Assembly: GCF_001678945.1 (NCBI RefSeq)
Contig: NZ_CP015124.1
Location: forward strand, 682,001 to 746,000
Direction: 5' to 3'
Source: Phaeobacter gallaeciensis
Lineage (GTDB): Bacteria > Pseudomonadota > Alphaproteobacteria > Rhodobacterales > Rhodobacteraceae
Length of the DNA: 64,000 nt
Shown: piece after piece, positions 25,584 to 35,420 of the stretch
Position numbering within the stretch: the stretch's first letter is position 1
Layout: each line of letters begins with the position of its first letter
Position numbers and translations under genes: made by a program
The notes under the pieces: generated by a model
Told to the model about the DNA's origin: nothing
Databases searched by the model: none
The model's input: the letters and a program-made list of their open reading frames with translations, nothing else

Positions 25584-25790
25584 ATGCCAAGTGGCACCGT
25601 GAAATGGTTCAATAACACAAAGGGTTACGGATTTATCGAACCCGACACAGGCGGCAAGGATGTCTTTGTTCACATCTCTCAGGTCGAACGTTCCGGATTA
25701 AAGGGACTCTCTGACAATATGAAAGTCGGTTACGAGTTGACTGAAGGTCGCGATGGCCGACAGATGGCCGGCGAAATCACCGAACTCTGA
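25584..25790 (+). CDS. Cold-shock-domain protein (CspA family)
   Basis: 68 residues, a single cold-shock domain of normal length. RNP1 is KGYGFIEP and RNP2 is VFVHISQV, the nucleic-acid-binding faces of the OB fold. GTVKWFNNTKGYG opens the protein as in CspA. It would bind single-stranded RNA or DNA and act as an RNA chaperone in the cytoplasm. GGAGA six to seven bases before the ATG is a strong ribosome site. The gene stands alone after a 220-base intergenic region. Confidence 0.95.
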   Translation: MPSGTVKWFNNTKGYGFIEPDTGGKDVFVHISQVERSGLKGLSDNMKVGYELTEGRDGRQMAGEITEL

Positions 25791-25848
25791 CGGGGGTGAG
25801 GCGGCGCGCACCGGCACGCCGATCCACGCGACACCTCACCGGGCCATC

Positions 25849-26325
25849 TTATCGTCTGAGGTACTCCACCAAAGCGCAGGCCGGATCTGCCGCCCGTAAG
25901 GCGGTGGTTCCGATGGGGTTCCAATCCGCCTCGCTGAAATCGGGGAAGAACGTATCAGCGCCTTCGACGCCAACATCGACTTCGGTGATCAGCAGGCGAT
26001 CAGCCAGCCCCATCATCGCAGCATAGATCCCGGCGCCGCCGATGCCATAGACGCGCCGGTATCCCTGTGCATAGGCCATATCGATGGCCTCCCCGATCGA
26101 GGCGCAGACGGTATCCGCTGCGGCAGGATCTGATGACACAACGATATTCAGGCGGTTTTTCAGCGGCTTGAACGGCAGGCTGTCCCAGGTCCGGCGCCCC
26201 ATCACGATGGCACCGCCCAGTGTTTCACGCTGAAACGCCTTCAGATCCTCGGGCGCGTGCCAGGGTATCGTGTTGTCCTTGCCAATGGCGCCATCTCGGG
26301 CGCGGGCCGCGATCAGTGTAATCAT
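25849..26325 (-). CDS. folA: Dihydrofolate reductase
   Basis: 158 residues, normal for bacterial FolA. N-terminal ITLIAARARDGAIGKDNTIPW contains the substrate loop, followed by VMGRRTWDSLP (NADPH-binding, G-R-x-T-W) and YGIGGAGIYAAMM. It reduces dihydrofolate to tetrahydrofolate. It follows thyA by 14 bases on the same strand, a usual folate/dTMP pairing, so dihydrofolate released by ThyA is recycled by FolA. Confidence 0.96.
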   Translation of the reverse strand: MITLIAARARDGAIGKDNTIPWHAPEDLKAFQRETLGGAIVMGRRTWDSLPFKPLKNRLNIVVSSDPAAADTVCASIGEAIDMAYAQGYRRVYGIGGAGIYAAMMGLADRLLITEVDVGVEGADTFFPDFSEADWNPIGTTALRAADPACALVEYLRR

Positions 26326-26339
26326 CTCTGCTGCCCCCG

Positions 26340-27173
26340 TTAAACCGCGACCGGCGCCTTGATGGCCGGATCGGGATCGTAGTTCAGGAACTCAAAGTCC
26401 TCGTAGCGGAAGTCGAAAATCGATTTCACGTCCCGTTTGATCCGCAGCTGCGGCAGGGGTTTCGGCGTCCGCGACAGCTGCTCCTGCACCTGATCCATAT
26501 GGTTTGCATAGATATGCGCATCCCCCATGGTGTGAATGAAATCGCCCACCTCATAGCCCGTCACATGCGCCAGCATCGCCTGCAACAGCGCGTAGGAGGC
26601 GATATTGAACGGCACGCCCAGGAACATGTCCGCCGAGCGCTGATAGAGTTGCAGATGCAGCTTACCGCCTAGGATCCGTACCTGCCACAGGGTATGGCAT
26701 GGCGGCAGCGCCATATCCGGCACATCGCCCGGGTTCCAGGCCGACACGATCAGGCGGCGGCTGTCGGGCGAGGTTTCGATCATCTTCACCAGATCCGCGA
26801 TCTGATCGACACTGCCCGCGCGATAGAGGGCTTCGTCCCCCGTGGTTCCGGGCACCAGATCCAGACGCGGGAACCGGCGCCACTGATAGCCATAGACCGG
26901 TCCCAGATCGCCATTCTCATCCGCCCATTCATCCCAGATCGACACCCCGTTCTCCTTCAGGTAGCCGATGTTGGTATCCCCGGAGAGGAACCACAGCAAC
27001 TCGTGAATGATCGAGCGCAGGTGTAGCTTCTTGGTGGTGACCAGCGGGAACCCATCGGCCAGAGAGTAGCGCGCCTGCATGCCGAAACAGGACAGCGTCC
27101 CGGTCCCGGTGCGGTCACTGCTGCGGGTGCCATTCTCCAGAATGTGGCGCAAGGCGTCGTGATATTGCTGCAA
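26340..27173 (-). CDS. thyA: Thymidylate synthase
   Basis: 277 residues. The catalytic Cys159 lies in [11 protein letters not shown]. The folate and dUMP sites are conserved: RTGTGTLS near the N-terminus, the WNPGDVPDM segment and [13 protein letters not shown]. It is about 13 residues longer than the E. coli enzyme because of an insertion around 103-121 ([17 protein letters not shown]). It methylates dUMP to dTMP using methylene-tetrahydrofolate and is followed by folA. Confidence 0.97.
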   Translation of the reverse strand: MQQYHDALRHILENGTRSSDRTGTGTLSCFGMQARYSLADGFPLVTTKKLHLRSIIHELLWFLSGDTNIGYLKENGVSIWDEWADENGDLGPVYGYQWRRFPRLDLVPGTTGDEALYRAGSVDQIADLVKMIETSPDSRRLIVSAWNPGDVPDMALPPCHTLWQVRILGGKLHLQLYQRSADMFLGVPFNIASYALLQAMLAHVTGYEVGDFIHTMGDAHIYANHMDQVQEQLSRTPKPLPQLRIKRDVKSIFDFRYEDFEFLNYDPDPAIKAPVAV

Positions 27174-27420
27174 AGGTCGTCCCCTCCCCGGCCGCGCCCG
27201 GTTGCCGGGCTGTTTCGCCTTTGGTCATACCCGTTGCACCGGCTCGCGCCAAGGCCTTGCGCCCCAGCGCCTGCTGCCAACACCCCGAAGACGAACTATG
27301 GCATTCAGGCCAGCCCCGCCGACAAAGTTTTCCCCATCCCGCAAATCCGTTGACTTTTGGGGAGCTGCGGCAAATTGTGAGAAAAAACCGCCCAGAAGTT
27401 CGAGCAGAGGCAGGCACATC

Positions 27421-28467
27421 ATGAATAAGATTACTGGCGCATTTATTGCGGCGCTTGCGCTATCGGCGTGCGGCAACGGGAATCCGTTCACCGAAGACAC
27501 GACTGATAACGGCGGCGACACTGGCACCGACACCGGAACAGATACCGGTATCGACGGGGACGGCCGCCCGCCGGGGACCCCCTCCCCGACCCCCGACACC
27601 TCCATCTTCCGCCGCGAAGGTACCAGCACCGAAGACGCCTATATCGGCAATGGCTACGCCACCGAAATCAGCTATGACAGCAACAACGATACGTTCTCGG
27701 TGGACAACCTCGCCTTTGACGGGGACGGCACCTATGCCCGCGGCACCGCCGTCAGCAGCCTTGGTCCCTTTGCAGTCTACGAAGCCGACGCCCAGTACAG
27801 CGACATCACCGACAACGAGCCAATCAACCAGTTCACCCACCGGGCGATCTACGGCGTCAGCACATCGGGCAACAGCAAATTCGCCATTGTCCGCACAGGC
27901 GCCTATGCCGATTATGGCTTTGGCGGCTTCGTCTATCAGCGCGATAACTCCGTCACCCTGCCCAGCAGCGGACAGGCCCAGTACAACGGTTCCCTGGCCG
28001 GCCTACGGGACTACAACGGCGCCGCGGGATTGGAGTACACCACCGCCGACGTGCAGATCGCTATCGACTTTGACGACTTCAACCCGGCGACCGGCGGGCG
28101 CGGCGATGCGGTGAGGGGCAGCCTGACCAACCGGACCATCTACGACACTGCCGGCAATGACATCACCAATGACGTGATCAACCGGATCAACGTCGACAAT
28201 AACCTGACCCTGTCCAGTATTCCGGTTGCCGTCTTTGATGTCGGCCCGAACAATCTGGATGACAACGGCGAAATCATAGGCACCCTGCAAAGCACCTATG
28301 TCGATGCCAACGGCACGGCCCAAACCTATGAAACCGGCAATTACTACGCGGTGGTCTCGGGCGACAATGCCGAGGAAATCGTAGGTGTCGTGGTGCTGGA
28401 AAACTCGCTTGACCCAGCTGCAAATTCCGTCCGCGAGACGGGTGGCTTCATCGTCTACAATAACTGA
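27421..28467 (+). CDS. Surface lipoprotein, TbpB-like (Slam cargo)
   Basis: 348 residues with a lipoprotein signal: lipobox LSAC with the acylated Cys near residue 18. A Thr/Asp/Gly linker (TGTDTGTDTGIDGDG) with a Pro-rich part, about residues 25-60, puts the rest away from the membrane. The C-terminal beta-rich domain has short Gly/Tyr strands and ends ETGGFIVYNN, like the C-lobe barrels of transferrin-binding-protein-B-type lipoproteins. The next gene encodes a Slam-like exporter, so surface display is likely. Ligand unknown; the frame upstream of 27421 is not coding. Confidence 0.8.
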   Translation: MNKITGAFIAALALSACGNGNPFTEDTTDNGGDTGTDTGTDTGIDGDGRPPGTPSPTPDTSIFRREGTSTEDAYIGNGYATEISYDSNNDTFSVDNLAFDGDGTYARGTAVSSLGPFAVYEADAQYSDITDNEPINQFTHRAIYGVSTSGNSKFAIVRTGAYADYGFGGFVYQRDNSVTLPSSGQAQYNGSLAGLRDYNGAAGLEYTTADVQIAIDFDDFNPATGGRGDAVRGSLTNRTIYDTAGNDITNDVINRINVDNNLTLSSIPVAVFDVGPNNLDDNGEIIGTLQSTYVDANGTAQTYETGNYYAVVSGDNAEEIVGVVVLENSLDPAANSVRETGGFIVYNN

Positions 28468-28474
28468 GCCTGTG

Positions 28475-29899
28475 ATGCCTCGCGTTCAGCCGCTCAGCCA
28501 GGGTCTGGGCAGGGCTGCACTGGTCCTGCTCTGCGCGACGGTTCCGGCTTCGTTCGGGGCCGTGACCACGGCTGCGCCTTCGGGTGAAACGGTGCTGACC
28601 CCGGCTCAGATGCGCGCTGCGGCGACGCAGCTCTTGAAGGTCAGCAATCCAAAACAGGCTTTGGCCCTGGCCGAGGCGCTGATCTCACGCGACCCAGAGG
28701 ACCGCACCGCGCTCCTCATCAAATCGCGGGCGGCGCGGGATCTCGGCGACTATCCCACCGCACGAAAAACAGCCAAACAAGCCTGGTCACTGGCCGAGAC
28801 CGACAGCGACCGATACGCAGCCGCCCTGATCATGGCGCAAGCGCTTTCCTCGGGCGGACAACGCACCATGGCGCAATTCTGGCTGCGCCGCGCCGTGGAA
28901 CATGCCCCGGACGAACAGCTGGAGCGCCGCGCAGTGCGCGATTTCCGGTACCTGCGCGCCAGCACCCCCTGGCTGCATCGGTTTTCCTTTTCGGTTTCTC
29001 CCGAATCCAACATCAACAACGGCTCCTCCGAGCGGTCCTCGTTCCTGAATTACGAGCTGGCAGAGGTGCTTCTGGGCCAACCCGTGGAGTTCGAGCTGGG
29101 CGGCACCCAGATGGCGCTCTCTGGAATCGAATACGCAGTAGGCCTGCGCTCCCGATACCGGTTTCACGAAACCGAAACCCGGGCTCATGACCTCGCCTTC
29201 TCATTGGATGCGCGTAGCTATACCCTCTCTTCCGAAGCCAAGGCGCAGGCGCCCGGCGCCGAGGGCAACGACTTTGCCTTTGCCACCTATCAGATGGGCT
29301 ATGGATTGCGTGGCATCAATCTGGACCGTAGGGGCGAATTCCGCCTGGCCGCGGATCTGGGGCAAAGCTGGTATGGCGGCGAGGAATACGCCCGCTTCCT
29401 GCGCCTTTCTGCCGGGCAAAGCTACAAGCTGGACCGCGGCCGCCGGATCAACGCGCGCCTGTCGCATGAAATTCAGGACGGTGTCGCGACCAGCGACCAG
29501 GACACCTGGCGCGCAGATCTTTCCTACAGCTTCAAGCTGCCCTCTGGCGCAACGCTCTGGACCAACCTGTCTCTGGCCGGGGCAACGTCAAACTATGCCC
29601 CCGACGAATTTGAGGAGGTCGGCCTGCGCACCCAGCTGACGCTGGGCAAGCCGATCCTCGGCGCGACGGCGCAATTCGGTCTTTGGGGGCGGATCCGGGA
29701 TTATGACGTCTCCCCGCACAGCCCGGACGGGCGCCACGATGACCGCTACCAGGCAGATGTCTCGCTCACCTTCAACAAGATTGATTACTACGGTTTCAAC
29801 CCGACGGTCAGCATTTCAGCATCCAAGCTCGACAGCAATATCGGCCTCTATGAATCGCATCGCTTCGGCGTGAACTTCGGCATTCAGTCGGCTTTCTGA
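28475..29899 (+). CDS. Slam-like outer-membrane exporter (DUF560, type XI secretion)
   Basis: 474 residues from ATG 28475, seven bases after the lipoprotein stop. A Sec signal peptide is followed by a helical TPR-like N-terminal part (about 40-170: repeated ALALAEALISRDPEDRTALL-type helices). A C-terminal domain rich in alternating beta strands starts near SPESNINNGS, the motif usual at the start of Slam barrels. It ends with GFNPTVSISASKLDSN and a final aromatic strand FGVNFGIQSAF for barrel assembly. The family moves lipoproteins or soluble partners across the outer membrane. It is paired with its predicted cargo. Confidence 0.85.
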   Translation: MPRVQPLSQGLGRAALVLLCATVPASFGAVTTAAPSGETVLTPAQMRAAATQLLKVSNPKQALALAEALISRDPEDRTALLIKSRAARDLGDYPTARKTAKQAWSLAETDSDRYAAALIMAQALSSGGQRTMAQFWLRRAVEHAPDEQLERRAVRDFRYLRASTPWLHRFSFSVSPESNINNGSSERSSFLNYELAEVLLGQPVEFELGGTQMALSGIEYAVGLRSRYRFHETETRAHDLAFSLDARSYTLSSEAKAQAPGAEGNDFAFATYQMGYGLRGINLDRRGEFRLAADLGQSWYGGEEYARFLRLSAGQSYKLDRGRRINARLSHEIQDGVATSDQDTWRADLSYSFKLPSGATLWTNLSLAGATSNYAPDEFEEVGLRTQLTLGKPILGATAQFGLWGRIRDYDVSPHSPDGRHDDRYQADVSLTFNKIDYYGFNPTVSISASKLDSNIGLYESHRFGVNFGIQSAF

Positions 29900-29971
29900 C
29901 GCTGGCCCCCTCGACTTTCCGGACCTGAAGGTTACTGTCGGCCCGAACGTGATCAGATCAGGGAAAATCAC

Positions 29972-30400
29972 ATGCCCCTTACCTATTTGCACACTATGGT
30001 CCGCGTTAAGGACCTTGAGAAATCCATGGCCTTTTACAAGCTTCTGGGCCTTGTAGAGACGCGCCGCTATGACAGTGAGCAAGGCCGGTTCTCTCTCATC
30101 TTCCTCGCGCCTCCGGGTCAGGAAGATGCCCCGATCGAGCTGACCTACAACTGGGATGGCGACGACGGACTGCCCAGCGACAGCCGCCATTTCGGCCATC
30201 TCGCCTATGGCGTCGATAACATTTACGAGATGTGCCAGCACCTGATGGACAATGGCGTCACCATCAACCGCCCGCCGCGCGACGGGCGCATGGCCTTTGT
30301 GCGCTCCCCCGACAATATCTCGGTCGAGCTGCTGCAGAACGGTGAAGCTCTGGAACCGGCAGAGCCCTGGGCCAGCATGGAAAGCTCCGGCCACTGGTAA
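29972..30400 (+). CDS. gloA: Lactoylglutathione lyase (glyoxalase I)
   Basis: 142 residues, normal for bacterial GloA. Metal-site ligands appear in two halves: the His of YLHTMVRVKDLEKS and Glu of IELTYNWDG in the first, and the His of RHFGHLAYGVD and Glu of ISVELLQ in the second. The PLTYLHTMVRV start is typical. It isomerises the methylglyoxal-glutathione adduct to lactoylglutathione. It starts 72 bases after the Slam gene, with a terminator behind; it probably has its own promoter. Confidence 0.94.
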   Translation: MPLTYLHTMVRVKDLEKSMAFYKLLGLVETRRYDSEQGRFSLIFLAPPGQEDAPIELTYNWDGDDGLPSDSRHFGHLAYGVDNIYEMCQHLMDNGVTINRPPRDGRMAFVRSPDNISVELLQNGEALEPAEPWASMESSGHW

Positions 30401-30460
30401 ACCCGCCGCCGGGCGCGGCCCCGGCAGGGTCCACTACAGGACACCAGAACAGAACACGTG

Positions 30461-30496
30461 AAAAAGGCGGCCCCGTTCCCGGGGCCGCCTTTTTCT
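30461..30496 (+). terminator. Terminator of gloA
   Basis: AAAAAGGCGGCCCCG / CGGGGCCGCCTTTTT stem around TTCC: a very strong intrinsic terminator. Confidence 0.93.
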
Positions 30497-30839
30497 GTTT
30501 TTGTCGCCTTTATTGTCGCTCAGCGCCGCGGTGATCTGCGGGCAGCGCGTGTACCTCTATACGCCCCCTGCCGTGTTCGGTCTGTCGGGGCCTTGATCTT
30601 TGCTGGCTAAACACCGTTTCCCTTTGGGGCCATGTATTGATCTGTTGAGGCATTCTTGCCTGTGCGACACTCACCCTCGCGGCTGAGCTCCTGTAGGTCG
30701 CAAACGGTTCACTCTTGAATTCTTCAAGTCGGGGTTTTGGCTGCGTTTTACAGCCGTACTAGGGTCTTCTTAACAGGTAGATCGAGCAGCCTTTCTGGCT
30801 GCATGGCAGCGGCTTTGGACCAAACGGTCCAGCACCAAA
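30497..30839. other. Gene-free region between gloA and ldtR
   Basis: No supported ORF is seen in about 340 bases. Two small hairpins lie near the ldtR end: GCAGCC-TTTCT-GGCTGC (30786-30802) and TGGACC-AAAC-GGTCCA (30816-30831). They have no T-run and would be in the ldtR 3-prime region on the minus strand. An unannotated small RNA cannot be excluded. Confidence 0.5.
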
Positions 30840-31337
30840 TCAGTAGATGTAGCGGATCTGGTCAGACCAGTAGCGCTCCACACGTTTCAGCGAGGCGGTA
30901 ATGTCTGCAATACCCTCTCCGCTGATGACACCTTTGCCTTCCAGGCCTTCTGCGTGACGCGAGAACAGCCCAGCCACGATATCGCGGATTTCCCGGCCAC
31001 GCGGCGTCAGACGCACACGCACCGACCGGCGGTCGATTTCGCAGCGCTGGTGATGCATGTATCCCATGTCGACCAGCTTTTTCAGGTTGTAGCTGACGTT
31101 GCTACCTTGATAGTAGCCACGCGTCTTCAGTTCGCCAGCGGTGACTTCATTGTCGCCGATGTTGAACAGCAATAGCGCCTGGACGGCGTTGATTTCCAGA
31201 ACGCCTACGCGTTCAAATTCATCCTTGATCACATCCAGCAACAACCGGTGCAGACGTTCTACCAGCGCCAGTGCTTCAAGGTAGCCAGTCATGAACCCTT
31301 TTCGGTCCTGCTGGCCAATTGGCAATTCCATACTCAT
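30840..31337 (-). CDS. ldtR: MarR-family winged-helix regulator LdtR
   Basis: 165 residues. The start 31337 is preferred because GGAG lies six bases before it; ATG 31343 would sit on that site. The MarR wing-helix core is seen in ELKTRGYYQGSNVSYNLKKLVDMGYMHHQ (helices 3-4, cited here by key residues GSNVSYNLKKL) and DRRSVRVRLTPRG (wing). LdtR is known in alphaproteobacteria as regulator of L,D-transpeptidase and stress genes. The gene is separated from sdhE by a terminator. Its effectors are unknown here. Confidence 0.88.
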   Translation of the reverse strand: MSMELPIGQQDRKGFMTGYLEALALVERLHRLLLDVIKDEFERVGVLEINAVQALLLFNIGDNEVTAGELKTRGYYQGSNVSYNLKKLVDMGYMHHQRCEIDRRSVRVRLTPRGREIRDIVAGLFSRHAEGLEGKGVISGEGIADITASLKRVERYWSDQIRYIY

Positions 31338-31387
31338 TCGCATCTCCGACTCGAATTTGCTGAGAGACAGAATGCCTACAATTTCCG

Positions 31388-31411
31388 AAAAATCAGTTAA
31401 GCTGAATTTTT
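31388..31411 (-). terminator. Terminator downstream of sdhE
   Basis: AAAAAT-CAG / CTG-AATTTTT near-perfect stem around TTAAG, with T-run on the minus strand, 5 bases after the sdhE stop. Confidence 0.75.
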
Positions 31412-31415
31412 ATGA

Positions 31416-31688
31416 TTATTGATAGGTTTGCGCAATGTGTTGAACCAGCTCAGAAAACGCTTCGGGCGCCGAGACCTGCCCCGTAACCCATTGATATAAA
31501 TCCTGATCATTTTCATGAAGCAGCCGGTCATAGAGGTCGAGATCCGCCTCTGACATGGCCGCAAGGTTGGCCTCAGCATAAGCGGACAGAAGAATATCCA
31601 TCTCTTTGATTCCACGCCGCATCGACCGCATCTGCAAACGCTTCAGCCGGTTTTCGCGTGTTTCTGCCCCAGGGGTCTGTCCGCTCAT
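31416..31688 (-). CDS. sdhE: FAD assembly factor SdhE (SDH assembly factor 2)
   Basis: 90 residues with the RGxxE motif (RRGIKEMD, residues 24-31) that promotes covalent flavinylation of SdhA. The small helical fold has the typical YDRLLHENDQDLYQWVTG end. It is separate from sdh genes here, which is common. It acts in the cytoplasm on succinate dehydrogenase before membrane assembly. It starts 17 bases after the XRE gene and may share a transcript with it. Confidence 0.93.
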   Translation of the reverse strand: MSGQTPGAETRENRLKRLQMRSMRRGIKEMDILLSAYAEANLAAMSEADLDLYDRLLHENDQDLYQWVTGQVSAPEAFSELVQHIAQTYQ

Positions 31689-31704
31689 GTGAGTCGCTCT
31701 CGTC

Positions 31705-32103
31705 TTATTGTGCTGCGTTTTGTAGCAGGTTCCGCAGTTTCTTTTCCAGACGCGCAGCGCGGTCCGAACCGGCGCGCAGCTCGGCGCGCAACTCGCGCAG
31801 CTCGCTCAGCACGGAAGAGAAATCGCCAGCTTCCAGTTCCAGCTCGCCCGGCTCGGGCATGCCGTCGCCTTCGCCCGTCAGCAGCCAAGTCATCGACACG
31901 TTCAGCAAGCCGGACATCATCGACAGTTTATTGGCGCGCGGCTCGGACAGGTCCTGTTCCCAGCCCGACAGGGTGCTTTTCTTGACGCCCAGACGTCGCG
32001 ACAGCTGACCCTGGCTCATGCCTGCAGCCTCTCTTGCAGCTGCCACACGATCGCCGAACGTCGCGGCCTCCGGTCCGAACCAGTCTGTAGTATCGTTAGC
32101 CAT
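31705..32103 (-). CDS. XRE-family helix-turn-helix regulator
   Basis: 132 residues. The HTH lies at about 17-70: REAAGMSQGQLSRRLGVKKS (first two helices) then TLSGWEQDLSEPRANKL, the usual Xre/Cro layout. An acidic stretch (GDGMPEPGELELEAGDF) follows, then a C-terminal coiled coil with heptad Leu/Arg (ELRELRAELRAGSDRAARLEKKL) likely for dimerisation. Conserved in roseobacters next to aspartate aminotransferase. Targets unknown; it is divergent from the aat gene and may share its control region. Confidence 0.87.
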   Translation of the reverse strand: MANDTTDWFGPEAATFGDRVAAAREAAGMSQGQLSRRLGVKKSTLSGWEQDLSEPRANKLSMMSGLLNVSMTWLLTGEGDGMPEPGELELEAGDFSSVLSELRELRAELRAGSDRAARLEKKLRNLLQNAAQ

Positions 32104-32173
32104 TATGGCTCTCCCTTAATTGAACGCGCCAATGCCGCTTGATCGCGATTTGGCCGCACCCTATGACAGTTAA

Positions 32174-33406
<1,233 letters not shown>

Positions 33407-33422
33407 ACCGGAGAGACCGCCT

Positions 33423-33833
33423 ATGTCCGCTGCGCTGCCCGAGTATTACTTCCGTGTCCGCGAAAACGGGGCCTTTGTGTTCCGTGTGGATACGGAGAAC
33501 CGCCAGCGCCGGATCGACATGGATCAGATCGCCGTTGTGAACACACGCAATGGCGAGATCCGCCCGCATGGGGACCGCCAGCTTTCCGCCCGCGACATGG
33601 AGGCGATCGAGACCTGGATGGCAGACCGCATCGCCACGCTGGCGCGGCGGGACATTGATGACATTCACCGGGCGGTGGACCATTTGAACCTCACCGCCCA
33701 TTGGGTGCAAAGCAAGGCCACCGACGAACAGCTGGATGAAGTCTCGGATGCATTGTTAATGGCGATGCACGACCTGCGCTCGGTTCTGGTGCGCAAGAAG
33801 GCCGACCAGCTGATGAAATCTCGCAAGGACTAA
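33423..33833 (+). CDS. Conserved hypothetical protein downstream of aspartate aminotransferase
   Basis: 136 residues, no recognised domain. The first half has short beta strands (YYFRVRENGAFVFRVDTENR), the second is helical and charged (DDIHRAVDHLNLTAHWVQSKATDE in key part HRAVDHLNLTAHWVQ, then ALLMAMHDLRSVLVRKKADQL). It has no signal peptide or membrane segment. The gene starts 17 bases after aatA on the same strand, so it is likely in one operon. Related short proteins occur in this lineage in the same place, to my knowledge without known function. A protein-interaction role is possible. Confidence 0.8.
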   Translation: MSAALPEYYFRVRENGAFVFRVDTENRQRRIDMDQIAVVNTRNGEIRPHGDRQLSARDMEAIETWMADRIATLARRDIDDIHRAVDHLNLTAHWVQSKATDEQLDEVSDALLMAMHDLRSVLVRKKADQLMKSRKD

Positions 33834-33864
33834 ACCGGCCCGTCGCCGTTTCCCGTGGCCCTGA

Positions 33865-35229
33865 TCAGATCGCGGCGGCAGGTACCCTATGGGCGGCCTG
33901 ACGCCAGAACCGGATTAGCAGGAAGAACCCGGCACAGCTGAGCCCCAGCGCCAGCCCGTACCAGACCCCGACACCCCCCCAGCCAAAGGTAAAGCCGAAC
34001 AGGTAGGAGGCCGGGATGCCGACCACCCAATAACTGAGCGCGGCGATCACCATCGGAACGCCGGTGTCCTGCACCCCGCGCAACAGCCCCAGAACCACCA
34101 CCTGCATACCATCCATCAGCTGAAACAGCGCCGCCGCGGCCAACAGCCCGGCCCCGATAAGCAGGATTTGCGGCTTGTCCGGATCCTCGGTGCCCAGAAA
34201 CAGCGAAATCAGCGGATCCGGCGCGGTCAGGAACAGCACGATCGTTGCAACCGACATGGCCAGCGACAGGGCGATGACCACCTTCGCCCCACGCGCCATA
34301 TGTGGCCAGTCGCGGCGCCCATAGGCGTTACCGGACCGGATCGTCGCCGCATTGCTGAGACCGAGGTGCACCATGAAGGTGAGGCCCGACAGCGTGATCG
34401 CAATCCCATGCGCCGCCAAGGTGGCCGTGCCCAGCCAGCCCATCATCATCGCAGAGGCGGTGAACAGGCTGATCTCACTGAGATTGGTCAGCCCGATCGG
34501 CACGCCAAGGCGGAAGACCTCTCGCAACATCTCCCAGTCGGGGCGGTGAAAATTACGCATCAGCTCGTGCTCGGCCAACGCCTTCAGGGCGTATGCAAGC
34601 ACTGCCACCAGCGACACAAGCTGCGTCAGCACCGAGGCAATCGCCGCACCCGTAATGCCCAGCTCTGGCGCGCCCCAGTGGCCAAAGATCAGCGCGTAGT
34701 TCACCACGGCATTGACAAGAGCCGCCAGCACCGTAACCCAAAGCACGACCTGCGTGCGCTCCAGCGCCGCCAGATAGGATTTCAGCACCATCACCAGGAG
34801 CGCCGGGAACAGCCCCCAGCCTGCAATGCGCAGATAGGCCGAGGCATCCGCCGCCACCCCCGGTTTCTGCCCCAGCATCAACAACAGCGGCTCGGAATAC
34901 CACAGCACCGGCATTGCCAGAACGCCGTAGGCCAGCGACAGCCACAGCCCCATGCGGGTGGAGCGTCGGATCTGGCGCTCTTCCCCCGCGCCTGCTGCGG
35001 CCGCCACCAGCGGCATCACGGCAAAGGCAAAGCCGGCCCCCAGCATGAAAAAGACAAAGAAACAGGATCCGGCCAGCGTCACCGCCGCCAGTTCATCGAC
35101 GCCATACCAACCCAGCATTATGGTATCGGTCATGTTGATCGCGAACTGGGCCACATGGCCGCCGATCAGGGGCAGGCCCAGAACCGCCACGGCCCGGGCG
35201 TGTGCACGATATGTCATCACAGTTTCCAT
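33865..35229 (-). CDS. MATE-family multidrug/toxin efflux transporter
   Basis: 454 residues with about 12 hydrophobic segments arranged as two six-helix halves (MatE repeats), normal length for the NorM group. The start GHVAQFAINMTDTIMLGWYG is typical of MATE pumps. They export cationic drugs and organic compounds, driven by Na+ or H+. The coupling ion and substrates cannot be told here. ATG 35229 is followed 12 bases later by another in-frame ATG, which is equally possible. It stands alone, convergent with aatA. Confidence 0.92.
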   Translation of the reverse strand: METVMTYRAHARAVAVLGLPLIGGHVAQFAINMTDTIMLGWYGVDELAAVTLAGSCFFVFFMLGAGFAFAVMPLVAAAAGAGEERQIRRSTRMGLWLSLAYGVLAMPVLWYSEPLLLMLGQKPGVAADASAYLRIAGWGLFPALLVMVLKSYLAALERTQVVLWVTVLAALVNAVVNYALIFGHWGAPELGITGAAIASVLTQLVSLVAVLAYALKALAEHELMRNFHRPDWEMLREVFRLGVPIGLTNLSEISLFTASAMMMGWLGTATLAAHGIAITLSGLTFMVHLGLSNAATIRSGNAYGRRDWPHMARGAKVVIALSLAMSVATIVLFLTAPDPLISLFLGTEDPDKPQILLIGAGLLAAAALFQLMDGMQVVVLGLLRGVQDTGVPMVIAALSYWVVGIPASYLFGFTFGWGGVGVWYGLALGLSCAGFFLLIRFWRQAAHRVPAAAI

Positions 35230-35420
35230 GCTCTCGCATTAGGGCCGCCCGCCGCCTCTGGCAAGAGGTTGCGTCTCATCTTGAAACGTTCCTCCCTGGC
35301 TGCCAGTCCAACACTGCCAAACCCGAATGACGCAGTGTCACGCGGAAATTGCACAACATCCGCTACACATGTCGTGACCACGGGCTACCGTGGGGCCATT
35401 GGTTTCAACAGGAGAGCATT

